A stretch of DNA of 64,000 nucleotides from Ignavibacteriales bacterium. GTDB taxonomy: Bacteria > Bacteroidota > Ignavibacteria > Tepidaquicellales > Tepidaquicellaceae. The first letter of the stretch is position 1; each line of letters starts with the position of its first letter. The stretch spans positions 1,403,501 to 1,467,500 of the forward strand of contig JACKAC010000001.1 of NCBI GenBank assembly GCA_020635255.1, given 5' to 3'. This document shows positions 9,277 to 17,690 of the stretch, in pieces. The notes under the pieces are model-generated. The model saw nothing but the letters and a program-made list of their open reading frames with translations. It did no database searches and was not told the origin of the DNA. A program made the position numbers and the translations under genes.

Positions 9277-11515
9277 AGTCAATCTCGAACTTGCAAAAGA
9301 GTTAGGTCTGCAGGAAGATGAATACCAAAGAATACTTGATTTACTGGGCAGGACACCTACATATACAGAGCTGGGAATTTTCTCGGTGATGTGGAGTGAG
9401 CACTGCTCCTATAAAAACTCCATAAAACAGCTTAAGACCCTTCCACGTGAAGGAGGAAAGCTTCTTGTCGGCGCAGGTGAAGAAAATGCCGGACTGATCG
9501 ATATTGGAGACGGTCTTGCTGTTGCTTTTAAAATTGAATCGCATAATCACCCGTCCGCAGTCGAACCTTACCAGGGCGCCGCAACCGGAGTTGGCGGAAT
9601 ACTCAGAGATATATTTACTATGGGTGCCCGTCCGATCGCAGCTTTGAATTCTTTGCGCTTCGGTAAGATACTACCTAATGGAAATTCAAGCGAGAAAGAA
9701 ATAGACAGAACAAAATATTTGTTCAGCCATGTTGTTAAAGGTATTGGTGACTATGGAAATTGCTTCGGTGTACCTACGGTAAGCGGTGAAGTTTATTTCG
9801 AGCAATGCTACCAGGATAATCCCCTCGTTAACGCCATGGCAGTAGGTATCGTTAAGCATAATCAGACTGCTACCGCAACAGCAATGGGTACAGGCAACCC
9901 CGTCTTTATTGTTGGTTCATCAACAGGAAAGGACGGTATACACGGCGCAACCTTCGCTTCCGAGGAAATATCGGAAAAATCTGAATCGAAAAGACCGAGC
10001 GTACAGGTTGGCGATCCTTTTACAGAGAAACTTCTCGTCGAAGCCACACTAGAAGCAATACAATCAGGTGTAGTTGTTGGAATACAGGATATGGGCGCAG
10101 CGGGGATTACCTGCTCAACCAGCGAAATGAGCGCAAAAGGAAAATGCGGAATGAAGATCGACCTCGATAACGTACCCTTGAGAGATGAAACCATGACAGC
10201 TTACGAAATAATGCTCTCCGAATCACAGGAAAGAATGCTTGTTGTTGTAGAAAAAGGAAAAGAGAAAGAAGCTATCGATATTTTTGAAAAATGGGATCTT
10301 AACTGCTTGCAGATAGGTGAAGTAATCGATGAGGACAGGGTAAAGGTTTACCATCGAGGAGAGCTCGAAGCGGATGTACCAGCTGATGCCCTCGTGCTTG
10401 GTGGAGGAGCCCCGGTTTATACACGCGAACAAAAGGAACCGGAGTATCTTAAAGATACACGCTCCTTCGATCCAAACACTATTTCTGAACCTTCCGACTA
10501 CAACGATACTTTACTTAAGCTTCTCACATCACCTAATATCGCAAACAAGACTTGGGTTTACAAACAATACGATTATGAAGTCAGAACAAACACTGTTATC
10601 GTCCCGGGTGGAGACGCTTCCGTGGTAAGAATAAAGGGAACGAACAAGGGTCTCGCGATGAAAGTTGATTGCAACAGTAAATTTGTCTATCTGAATCCCT
10701 ACATGGGTGGTATTACTGCAGTCAGTGAGTGCGCCCGAAACGTTGTCTGCACCGGCGGGAAACCCCTCGGCATTACGAACTGTCTCAACTTCGGCAATCC
10801 TTACGATCCGGAAGTGTATTACCAGTTTGCGGAAGCAATACGGGGCATTGGTGACGCATGTCGCAAATTTGACACACCTGTTACCGGTGGTAATGTAAGT
10901 TTTTATAACGAGTCGCAGGATTTTGCAGTGTACCCTACTCCGACAATTGGTATAATAGGTTTGATAGAAGATATTAATAAAATGATGACGAGTAATTTCA
11001 AAAAAGAAGGTGATGTGATTCTATTAATTGGAAAACAAAATTGTAATGAGATCGGTGGAAGTGAGTACCTTAACTTCATACACCATAAAGTTACCGGTGA
11101 TTCACCTCAAATTGATCTGGATGAAGAAAAGGCTCTGCAGGACTGCACACTTGAACTAATTGAGAAAGGACTAATAAATTCCGCACATGATACATCCGAA
11201 GGCGGTATTGCAGTTGCTCTGACTGAAGCCTGCATAATGGATAAGAAGAATCTTTTAGGATGTAATGTCAGAATTGACTTTGCAAACAGAAAGGATTTTG
11301 AACTTTTTGGTGAAGCCCAAAGCAGGATAATAATTACTGCCGACAAAGATAAAATCGACGAGATAATTTCTATTTGTGAAAATAACGGCGTTCCTGTAAA
11401 AGAAATCGGCACCGTAACTGGAAAAGATATTAAGATCAACGATGATATATCTATTAGCACAGACGAGGCTTCACAGAAGTATTACAAAATGTTTGACGAG
11501 CTAATGCAAAACTAA
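9263..11515 (+). CDS. purL: Phosphoribosylformylglycinamidine synthase subunit PurL
   Basis: 750 residues, the size of the small (Bacillus-type) PurL that works with separate PurQ and PurS. Catalyses ATP-dependent conversion of FGAR to FGAM in purine synthesis. Characteristic stretches are MWSEHCSYKNS, KIESHNHPSAVEPYQGAATGVGG, QDMGAAGITCSTSEM and GGNVSFYNES. The start overlaps the preceding gene by 14 nt. purQ and purS are not in the window. Confidence 0.96.
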   Translation: MSYPEVNLELAKELGLQEDEYQRILDLLGRTPTYTELGIFSVMWSEHCSYKNSIKQLKTLPREGGKLLVGAGEENAGLIDIGDGLAVAFKIESHNHPSAVEPYQGAATGVGGILRDIFTMGARPIAALNSLRFGKILPNGNSSEKEIDRTKYLFSHVVKGIGDYGNCFGVPTVSGEVYFEQCYQDNPLVNAMAVGIVKHNQTATATAMGTGNPVFIVGSSTGKDGIHGATFASEEISEKSESKRPSVQVGDPFTEKLLVEATLEAIQSGVVVGIQDMGAAGITCSTSEMSAKGKCGMKIDLDNVPLRDETMTAYEIMLSESQERMLVVVEKGKEKEAIDIFEKWDLNCLQIGEVIDEDRVKVYHRGELEADVPADALVLGGGAPVYTREQKEPEYLKDTRSFDPNTISEPSDYNDTLLKLLTSPNIANKTWVYKQYDYEVRTNTVIVPGGDASVVRIKGTNKGLAMKVDCNSKFVYLNPYMGGITAVSECARNVVCTGGKPLGITNCLNFGNPYDPEVYYQFAEAIRGIGDACRKFDTPVTGGNVSFYNESQDFAVYPTPTIGIIGLIEDINKMMTSNFKKEGDVILLIGKQNCNEIGGSEYLNFIHHKVTGDSPQIDLDEEKALQDCTLELIEKGLINSAHDTSEGGIAVALTEACIMDKKNLLGCNVRIDFANRKDFELFGEAQSRIIITADKDKIDEIISICENNGVPVKEIGTVTGKDIKINDDISISTDEASQKYYKMFDELMQN

Positions 11516-11517
11516 AC

Positions 11518-12177
11518 ATGAAGAAGGTCATTAGAAATATCGTTATATTTTTTATCCTACTTATGACCTTTACAGTTCAGTCTTACGCTCAAAGCGTGGA
11601 TTCTTCTGTTGTCTTTTTAAAAAATCAGCCTGAGCTGAAACTGCTTAAACTTGATACCGAAAATGCGCCTTCGCTAAAACCGGAAAATTCCACTCTCCCG
11701 CTTGCATTGGGTATAGTTATCTTCTTATATTTATTAAATCCCATGCTATTAGTAGAAGACGGTCTCGCCGTAGGAATGACAAAGGAGCTTTCTCTAGGAT
11801 TTGGTGATTTTGGACAATACAGGCTCGGCGCTGAATATTCGTTTATTTTCAGATCACTCAATAAGAGCCAGTTGCGATTTTCGGGAAATTATGACATACT
11901 GACAAAGGACATCGAACCTTCCAACTTGCTTCAAACAACCGGAGCATTATCCCTCGGCGGAGGCTACTTTACGGATTTCGACAGTGATGGATTCTTTGGG
12001 CAGGCAGCTTATGGTTTCTCGATCAGGAATGACAAAATGCTTATTTTTCCACATGTAAAAGCACGTTACACAGTTATACCTACAAAAAACAGGAATAACA
12101 TTTTCGATCTTTCGTTCGGGGTTATAATCGGTCTCGCTAACCCGTTCATCGATCTAAACATTAGACGAAAGCATTAA
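11518..12177 (+). CDS. Secreted or outer membrane protein of unknown function
   Basis: 219 residues, starting 2 nt after the purL stop. An N-terminal signal peptide (KKVIRNIVIFFILL, cleavage near SYAQS) is followed by a region of alternating hydrophobic strands (LGAEYSFIFRSL, ALSLGGGYFTDF) typical of beta-barrels. It precedes the Mla transporter genes by 8 nt, so it could be a lipid-trafficking partner at the outer membrane, but this is only a positional hint. Confidence 0.65.
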   Translation: MKKVIRNIVIFFILLMTFTVQSYAQSVDSSVVFLKNQPELKLLKLDTENAPSLKPENSTLPLALGIVIFLYLLNPMLLVEDGLAVGMTKELSLGFGDFGQYRLGAEYSFIFRSLNKSQLRFSGNYDILTKDIEPSNLLQTTGALSLGGGYFTDFDSDGFFGQAAYGFSIRNDKMLIFPHVKARYTVIPTKNRNNIFDLSFGVIIGLANPFIDLNIRRKH

Positions 12178-12185
12178 CTTACACT

Positions 12186-12989
12186 TTGGCTGGATCAGCG
12201 ACAAATAAATCTTTTCTTGAGGAATATCTTCCTCTATCATTGCAAAACCTCTTTTATAAGTCATGGGCAATGGTGCTGTTCGGGTTCAGATTCTTTTATG
12301 AACTTATCAAGCCCCCTTACGAAACAAAAGAATTCCTTCGTCAATGCTTTGAGATAGGATATAAATCTATCGGATTAACAAGTATAACCGGTTTCATCAT
12401 AGGGTTAACATTAACTCTACAATCTATTCCTACCCTGGCAGATTTCGGAGCAGAGTCGCTTGTTCCTTCTATGGTAGCACTCGCTGTGATATTGGAGATC
12501 GGACCGGTGATCACATCTCTGATTTTTGCCGGTAAGGTGGGCTCGAGTATAGGTGCGGAACTTGGCTCCATGAAAGTTACTGAGCAGATAGACGCTATGG
12601 AAATATCCGGAACGAATCCCTATAACTATCTCGTCGTTACTCGTGTAGCAGCCACCACAATAATGCTTCCCCTTCTGGTGATATATGCTGATACTATTGC
12701 CCTTATGGGAGGATTTATCGCGGTTAATACATTGGCTGGCGGAATGTCGTTTCAGGTTTTCATACAGTCATCACTGTCCAGCGTAGATTTCTCGGACCTT
12801 TTACCATCTGTCATAAAGACATTCTTTTTTGGTTTTGCTGTTGGTGTAATAGGATGCTACGAAGGATATAATGCGGATCGCGGAACAGAAAGCGTTGGAA
12901 TCGCGGCAAATACTGCTGTTGTCATTTCGTCACTGGCTATTATTATAATAGATATGATTAATGTTCAGATAACCTCAATACTACTATGA
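12186..12989 (+). CDS. mlaE: MlaE-family ABC transporter permease
   Basis: 267 residues from a TTG start. MlaE/YrbE-family permease of the inner membrane that, with MlaF and the MCE protein MlaD, moves phospholipids between the membranes. Typical features are the conserved GAELGSMKVTEQIDAMEISGTNPYNYLVV segment (written here as two parts: GAELGSMKVTEQIDAM and EISGTNPYNYL) and about five membrane helices. The stop overlaps mlaF by 4 nt. Confidence 0.93.
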   Translation: MAGSATNKSFLEEYLPLSLQNLFYKSWAMVLFGFRFFYELIKPPYETKEFLRQCFEIGYKSIGLTSITGFIIGLTLTLQSIPTLADFGAESLVPSMVALAVILEIGPVITSLIFAGKVGSSIGAELGSMKVTEQIDAMEISGTNPYNYLVVTRVAATTIMLPLLVIYADTIALMGGFIAVNTLAGGMSFQVFIQSSLSSVDFSDLLPSVIKTFFFGFAVGVIGCYEGYNADRGTESVGIAANTAVVISSLAIIIIDMINVQITSILL

Positions 12990-13801
12990 CGGATAAGCTC
13001 GACCAAAATGATAAAGACCTTAAATTGGCGCCCCCTGATCCGGTTGACCCAAAAAAGCTTACGAAAGAAAACAGTATTCTTTTTCTTGAAGATATCCAAA
13101 AATCATTCGGCAGTAAGCAGGTATTAAAAGATATTCACCTTGCTGTCAAGAAAAAAGAAACTATCTCTATATTAGGTAAGTCCGGTACTGGTAAGTCTGT
13201 TATTTTAAAATGCATCATTGGTCTACTAAAACCCGATTTTGGTGAAGTATATGCTTTCCAGGAAGAAATAACGGGAATGAATAGAAGCCAGCTCGAAAAA
13301 GTCCGTCAGCGAATGGGCTTCCTGTTCCAGGGTGGGGCGTTATACGATTCTATGACAGTAAGAGAAAATCTTAAATTCCCTCTCGAAAGACAGCCGGATA
13401 AAATAAGCGAAGCTGAGATGGAAGAGAAAGCTGAGAATGTACTTAGAGAGGTAAGCCTGCTGGATGCTATAGACAAAATGCCTTCGGAATTATCCGGAGG
13501 TATGCTTAAACGGATAGCGCTCGCAAGAACGCTCATTTTAAGCCCGGAGATAATATTATACGATGAACCGACAACAGGACTGGATCCTGCTACATCAAAA
13601 GAAATAAGCGAACTTATTGTGAAAATGCAGGAAAAATTCGATGTAACATCTATCGTTGTAACACATGATATGCCATGCGCAAAAATAGTATCTTCAAGGA
13701 TCAAAATATTAAAGGACGGGACGTTCTTTAAAGAAGGTACTTTTGATGAACTCGAAAAATCGGATGATGAATTCGTAAAAGGGTTCTTCGAATTTTATTA
13801 A
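12986..13801 (+). CDS. mlaF: MlaF-family ABC transporter ATP-binding protein
   Basis: 271 residues. Walker A is GKSGTGKSVIL, the signature is ELSGGMLKRIALART, Walker B is IILYDEPTTGLD, and the switch His is in VVTHDM. The SGGM form of the signature is typical of the MlaF/MceG group. About 30 residues before the ABC domain are charged and variable. It energises phospholipid transport with MlaE and MlaD. Confidence 0.93.
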   Translation: MTDKLDQNDKDLKLAPPDPVDPKKLTKENSILFLEDIQKSFGSKQVLKDIHLAVKKKETISILGKSGTGKSVILKCIIGLLKPDFGEVYAFQEEITGMNRSQLEKVRQRMGFLFQGGALYDSMTVRENLKFPLERQPDKISEAEMEEKAENVLREVSLLDAIDKMPSELSGGMLKRIALARTLILSPEIILYDEPTTGLDPATSKEISELIVKMQEKFDVTSIVVTHDMPCAKIVSSRIKILKDGTFFKEGTFDELEKSDDEFVKGFFEFY

Positions 13802-13817
13802 CCATTAATAAAACGTT

Positions 13818-14894
13818 ATGGAAAAGTCAAAGTTTATCAAACTCGGATTCTTTGTGATCGCAGGATTAGCCGCATTTATATTTGCTATATTTTATATCGG
13901 AAACCAGCAGAACCTATTCGGTGATAATATTATTGTGTATTCCGATTTTAAAACTGTAAGCGGACTCGGTGAAGGTGCAAGTGTCAGATATTCAGGTATT
14001 GACGTTGGAACCGTCGAAAGCGTTAACATAACGGGGGTTGATAAAGTTACCGTAGGTCTTCGTGTAAAAAGCAGTGTTACAAAGTTCATCAAAAAAGATT
14101 CACAGGTTATTATCGCCTCGGACGGTTTGGTCGGAAACAAAATAGTGCAGATATCACAGGGAACAGTGAGTGCAAAGGATATTGAAGACGGTGACTTCCT
14201 CCCATCACAGGAACCCGTTGAGATCAATGACGTTATTGAGAACCTGAATGCATCATCCAAACATGCTGAGGAGATTGCACAAGATATTGCTGATATCGTC
14301 GACAAAGTAAATCAGGGTAAGGGAACTCTTGGACAGCTTATCAATAACGAAAGTCTCTATAACAATGTTGATTCGCTTATGAATAGTTATGCTTCAATAA
14401 CAGGTAAGATTAATAATATTATTACCAAAGTCTCGGGAACGATCGACCAGGTTTCAACGGAATTTACAACGTTCTCTACCAGCCTTAGAAATATTACTGG
14501 TGATATAGAGGACATAACAAATAAACTTAATTCAAGCCAGAGTCTTGTTGGTACTTTATTGACCGATACCGCTTTTGCTAATGATATAAAGGGCATTATA
14601 GAAAATACAAATGCCACTACTTATAATCTCGAACAGGGATCGCTAGGCTTTTACCAAAATATGGAAGCTCTTAAACATAATTTCCTTTTCAAAGGATACT
14701 TTGAAGACCTGGGCTACTGGGACATGAATGATTTTGAACAAAAAATGGAATTGAAGGAATCGATGCTCAGACAAAGGGAATTTGAAGTAGAGCAAAAGGA
14801 AAAGCAATTAAAAGAGCTCGAAAACGCACTAAATAAAATTAAAGATAAGATAAATCAGGAAACAGAAGGTGTTGATAGCACTAAAAAGAAGTAA
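13818..14894 (+). CDS. mlaD: MCE-domain lipid transport protein (MlaD)
   Basis: 358 residues. One N-terminal membrane anchor (residues about 8-28) precedes an MCE domain (FKTVSGLGEGASVRYSGIDVG around 43-62). A long helical region follows, and a heptad-rich C-terminus (about 305-350) predicts a coiled coil. The extended tail is longer than E. coli MlaD and could span part of the periplasm. It is the third gene of the mlaEFD operon; MlaB and MlaC homologues are not seen here. Confidence 0.9.
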   Translation: MEKSKFIKLGFFVIAGLAAFIFAIFYIGNQQNLFGDNIIVYSDFKTVSGLGEGASVRYSGIDVGTVESVNITGVDKVTVGLRVKSSVTKFIKKDSQVIIASDGLVGNKIVQISQGTVSAKDIEDGDFLPSQEPVEINDVIENLNASSKHAEEIAQDIADIVDKVNQGKGTLGQLINNESLYNNVDSLMNSYASITGKINNIITKVSGTIDQVSTEFTTFSTSLRNITGDIEDITNKLNSSQSLVGTLLTDTAFANDIKGIIENTNATTYNLEQGSLGFYQNMEALKHNFLFKGYFEDLGYWDMNDFEQKMELKESMLRQREFEVEQKEKQLKELENALNKIKDKINQETEGVDSTKKK

Positions 14895-15021
14895 ATTCAT
14901 GCAAAATTTTCTGATTCAAATAGCACTTTATAATTTTAGTTAATATCTTTATTTTTACGAAATTCATAAAATCTAAAACAAACTTAAATATTTAAATTAT
15001 AAAACATTAAGGAGAACCATT

Positions 15022-15279
15022 ATGTCAAATGCTGAAATAGAAGCTAAAGTCAAACAGGCAATTGTCGATAAATTGGGTGTAGAAGAATCAAAAGTAACAC
15101 CTGAAGCTTCTTTCATCAATGATCTCGGGGCTGATTCATTGGATACAGTTGAGCTGGTTATGAAATTTGAAGAAGAATTTGATATTAAGATTCCTGACGA
15201 AGATGCTGAATCAATTCAAACCGTCGGTGATGCTGTTAGTTATATTGAAAACAAATTATCCAGCGGTGACGGTGCTTAA
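15022..15279 (+). CDS. acpP: Acyl carrier protein
   Basis: 85 residues, acidic, with the phosphopantetheine attachment motif GADSLDTVELVM (Ser39). Carries growing acyl chains in fatty acid synthesis. AAGGAG lies 6 nt before the ATG. fabF starts 24 nt downstream, the classic acpP-fabF-rnc order. Confidence 0.97.
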   Translation: MSNAEIEAKVKQAIVDKLGVEESKVTPEASFINDLGADSLDTVELVMKFEEEFDIKIPDEDAESIQTVGDAVSYIENKLSSGDGA

Positions 15280-15303
15280 TTCCCTTTCTAACTAAACCAT
15301 TAC

Positions 15304-16551
15304 ATGAGAAAAAGAGTTGTTGTCACAGGATTAGGTGTTGTAAGTCCTATCGGCTTGAACCTGCAGGACTTCTGGAAAAATCTCACAGCAGGTCAAAGCG
15401 GTGTTGACCTCATTACGTATTTCGATACCACTGAATTTGACACAAAGTTTGCCGCCGAGTTGAAAAATTTCGATCCGTTAAATTTTATGGATAGAAAACT
15501 TTCACAGCGTACGGATCCGTTCACACAGTATGCGCTCGCAGCAACAGAAATGGCAGTAAAAGATTCCGGCGTCGATTTCGAACAGTTCGATAAAAATCGC
15601 GTTGGTGTTGTCTACGGTTCTGGTATCGGCGGTATGTGGACTTACGATAAACAGCAGAATAATCTCTACAAAAGAGACGGCAATCCCGACAGGATAAGCC
15701 CGTTCTTTATCCCAATGCTTATAGCTGATATTGCCGCCGGCAGGATTTCGATGCAATACGGATTAAAAGGTCCTAACTATGCGACTACTTCCGCATGTAC
15801 TACTTCCGCCCACTCTATAATTGATTCTGTAATGATAATACAGAGAGGCATGGCTGATATGATGGTTACCGGTGGCGCTGAAGCAGTTATCTGTCCTATG
15901 GGCGTTGGCGGTTTCAATGCAATGAAAGCCCTTTCAACCAGAAACGATGATCCTAAAAAGGCATCACGGCCTTTCGATAAAAACAGGGATGGATTCGTTA
16001 TGGGTGAAGGCGGTGCAACTCTAATCCTCGAAGAGCTGGAGTCAGCTAAAAAAAGAGGAGCAACCATATATGCTGAAATAGCAGGTATAGGTATGAGCGC
16101 TGACGCTTACCATATTACCGAGCCGGCTCCTGAAGGAGAAGGTTTTGCTAATGCTATGATTGCCTCCTTAAAGGATTCGGATCTAACAGTGAATGACATT
16201 GACGTTGTAAACGCGCACGGAACATCTACATACTACAACGACAAAAACGAGACAATGGCTGTAAAACGCGTCTTTGGTGATAGAGCATATAAGATCCCTG
16301 TTCATTCTGTAAAATCTATGATTGGTCACCTCCTCGGAGCAGCCGGAGCTATTGAAGCAATAACTTCTATTTTGACTATCAAAGACAGTAAGGTTCCCCC
16401 AACAATTAACTACGAAGAAAAAGATCCCGAATGCGACCTGGATTATGTAACCGAGGGAGCAAGGGATATGGATGTAAAAACCGTACTCTCGGATAATTCC
16501 GGTTTCGGCGGACATAATACATCTATCATATTCAAAAAATACGAAGAGTAA
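15304..16551 (+). CDS. fabF: Beta-ketoacyl-ACP synthase II
   Basis: 415 residues. Condenses malonyl-ACP with acyl-ACP in fatty acid elongation. The catalytic triad is visible: Cys165 in TSACTTSAHS, His in VNAHGTSTYYND and His in KSMIGHLLGAAGA. The full-length KAS II fold is kept. It lies between acpP and rnc, as in many bacteria. Confidence 0.97.
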   Translation: MRKRVVVTGLGVVSPIGLNLQDFWKNLTAGQSGVDLITYFDTTEFDTKFAAELKNFDPLNFMDRKLSQRTDPFTQYALAATEMAVKDSGVDFEQFDKNRVGVVYGSGIGGMWTYDKQQNNLYKRDGNPDRISPFFIPMLIADIAAGRISMQYGLKGPNYATTSACTTSAHSIIDSVMIIQRGMADMMVTGGAEAVICPMGVGGFNAMKALSTRNDDPKKASRPFDKNRDGFVMGEGGATLILEELESAKKRGATIYAEIAGIGMSADAYHITEPAPEGEGFANAMIASLKDSDLTVNDIDVVNAHGTSTYYNDKNETMAVKRVFGDRAYKIPVHSVKSMIGHLLGAAGAIEAITSILTIKDSKVPPTINYEEKDPECDLDYVTEGARDMDVKTVLSDNSGFGGHNTSIIFKKYEE

Positions 16552-16575
16552 CGACGCTTGATCGCGAGCTAAATT

Positions 16576-17400
16576 ATGTTCAAATTCCTTAAAAGTATAA
16601 AAAGGCTCCTCCCCGGTTTTAAAAAACCTGACCAGAGGGATTCCGTTTATGCACGCACCGCAAAAAAGATAGATTTCCAAAAGTTCCAAAAGACTATCCA
16701 CTACTCTATTAACAATAAAGAGTTCTTTATAACCGCTCTTACTCACCGCTCATTTGTAAACATTAAAAAAGAACATATTCGAGCGGGACTTATCTCAAAC
16801 GAACGGCTTGAATTTCTCGGTGACGCAGTACTTGATCTTGTTGTAGCGGAATTCCTTTATAAGAACTTCCCCATGAACGAGGAAGGCGACCTTACGAAAT
16901 TCAGATCGATTCTCGTCAATAAAAGATTCCTCGCTGAGAGAGCCAAAAAGATCCATCTTCAGGACTACATACTCGCTTCATACACTGCCTTAAAATCCAT
17001 TCAGGAAGGATACGACGCAATCCTGGCTGATGCTTATGAGGCTATCATTGGAGCTATCTTTCTCGATTCAGGTTATGAAGCCGCTAAAGAATTCCTCAAT
17101 CAGGAGATCTTCGTTAAGCTGGATATAAAATGGCTGGATGAATTCGACGAAAATCACAAAAGCAGATTTTTAGAATACGCGCAGGCAAATACAGAATATG
17201 TTCCTGAATATTCAGTTATTAAAGAAGAGGGACCCGAACATAATAAGCTCTTCACTGTCGAGGTTTACCTGAATAGGACCAGCCTGGGAGTAGGTCAGGG
17301 TAAGTCCAAAAAGCAGGCTGAACAAATGGCTGCCAAAAACGCCATGGAAAATCTTGATAGGATCGAACCTTCCGAATTAAAGAAGAAAAAGCAAAAATAA
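16576..17400 (+). CDS. rnc: Ribonuclease III
   Basis: 274 residues. Cleaves double-stranded RNA in rRNA and mRNA maturation. The signature NERLEFLGDAVLD (Glu79, Asp83) and the second acidic cluster ADAYEAIIGAIFLD (D-A-x-E-A) supply the metal ligands. A double-stranded-RNA-binding domain occupies about residues 195-265 (KSKKQAEQMAAKNAM). An N-terminal basic extension of about 30 residues and a Lys-rich tail are additions to the core family. Confidence 0.96.
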   Translation: MFKFLKSIKRLLPGFKKPDQRDSVYARTAKKIDFQKFQKTIHYSINNKEFFITALTHRSFVNIKKEHIRAGLISNERLEFLGDAVLDLVVAEFLYKNFPMNEEGDLTKFRSILVNKRFLAERAKKIHLQDYILASYTALKSIQEGYDAILADAYEAIIGAIFLDSGYEAAKEFLNQEIFVKLDIKWLDEFDENHKSRFLEYAQANTEYVPEYSVIKEEGPEHNKLFTVEVYLNRTSLGVGQGKSKKQAEQMAAKNAMENLDRIEPSELKKKKQK

Positions 17401-17436
17401 CACCCAATTAATATACTAATTTGTTATAGTTTAGGC

Positions 17437-17467
17437 TTGACATTAGTACCCTTTACCGATATATTTG
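17437..17467 (+). promoter_or_regulatory. Bacteroidota-type promoter upstream of porU
   Basis: TTG at 17437-17439 and TATATTTG at 17460-17467 are separated by 20 nt, matching the Bacteroidota consensus (TTTG, 19-21 nt, TAnnTTTG). The predicted transcript starts near 17475, about 215 nt before the porU ATG, and runs first into the strong terminator hairpin at 17560-17610. Confidence 0.65.
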
Positions 17468-17559
17468 TATCGGATTAATTAACTAAACAAGGAGAAACAT
17501 AGGAGAAATTTCGACGATTTTTAATTTATTATTACAATAATGAACACATACTTAACTAA

Positions 17560-17610
17560 AGCCATTTATTAAGGTTTGACCGCATTAAGCTTTAATAAGT
17601 GGTTTTTTTA
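17560..17610 (+). terminator. Strong hairpin terminator in the porU leader
   Basis: A stem of about 17 pairs (arms 17561-17577 and 17587-17603, with a few G-T wobbles) and a short loop is followed by seven T. It lies after a good promoter and 80 nt before porU, so it either ends a short RNA of about 135 nt or works as an attenuator of porU. A small ORF (ATG at 17540, 10 codons, MNTYLTKAIY) ends with its stop codon inside the 5' arm. Confidence 0.75.
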
Positions 17611-17690
17611 TAGGTGAAAATTTGTTTAATAAATTAGAACTTTATTGGGATAATATACATTTTATTGGGTAAAGAAAACAAAGACTGACA

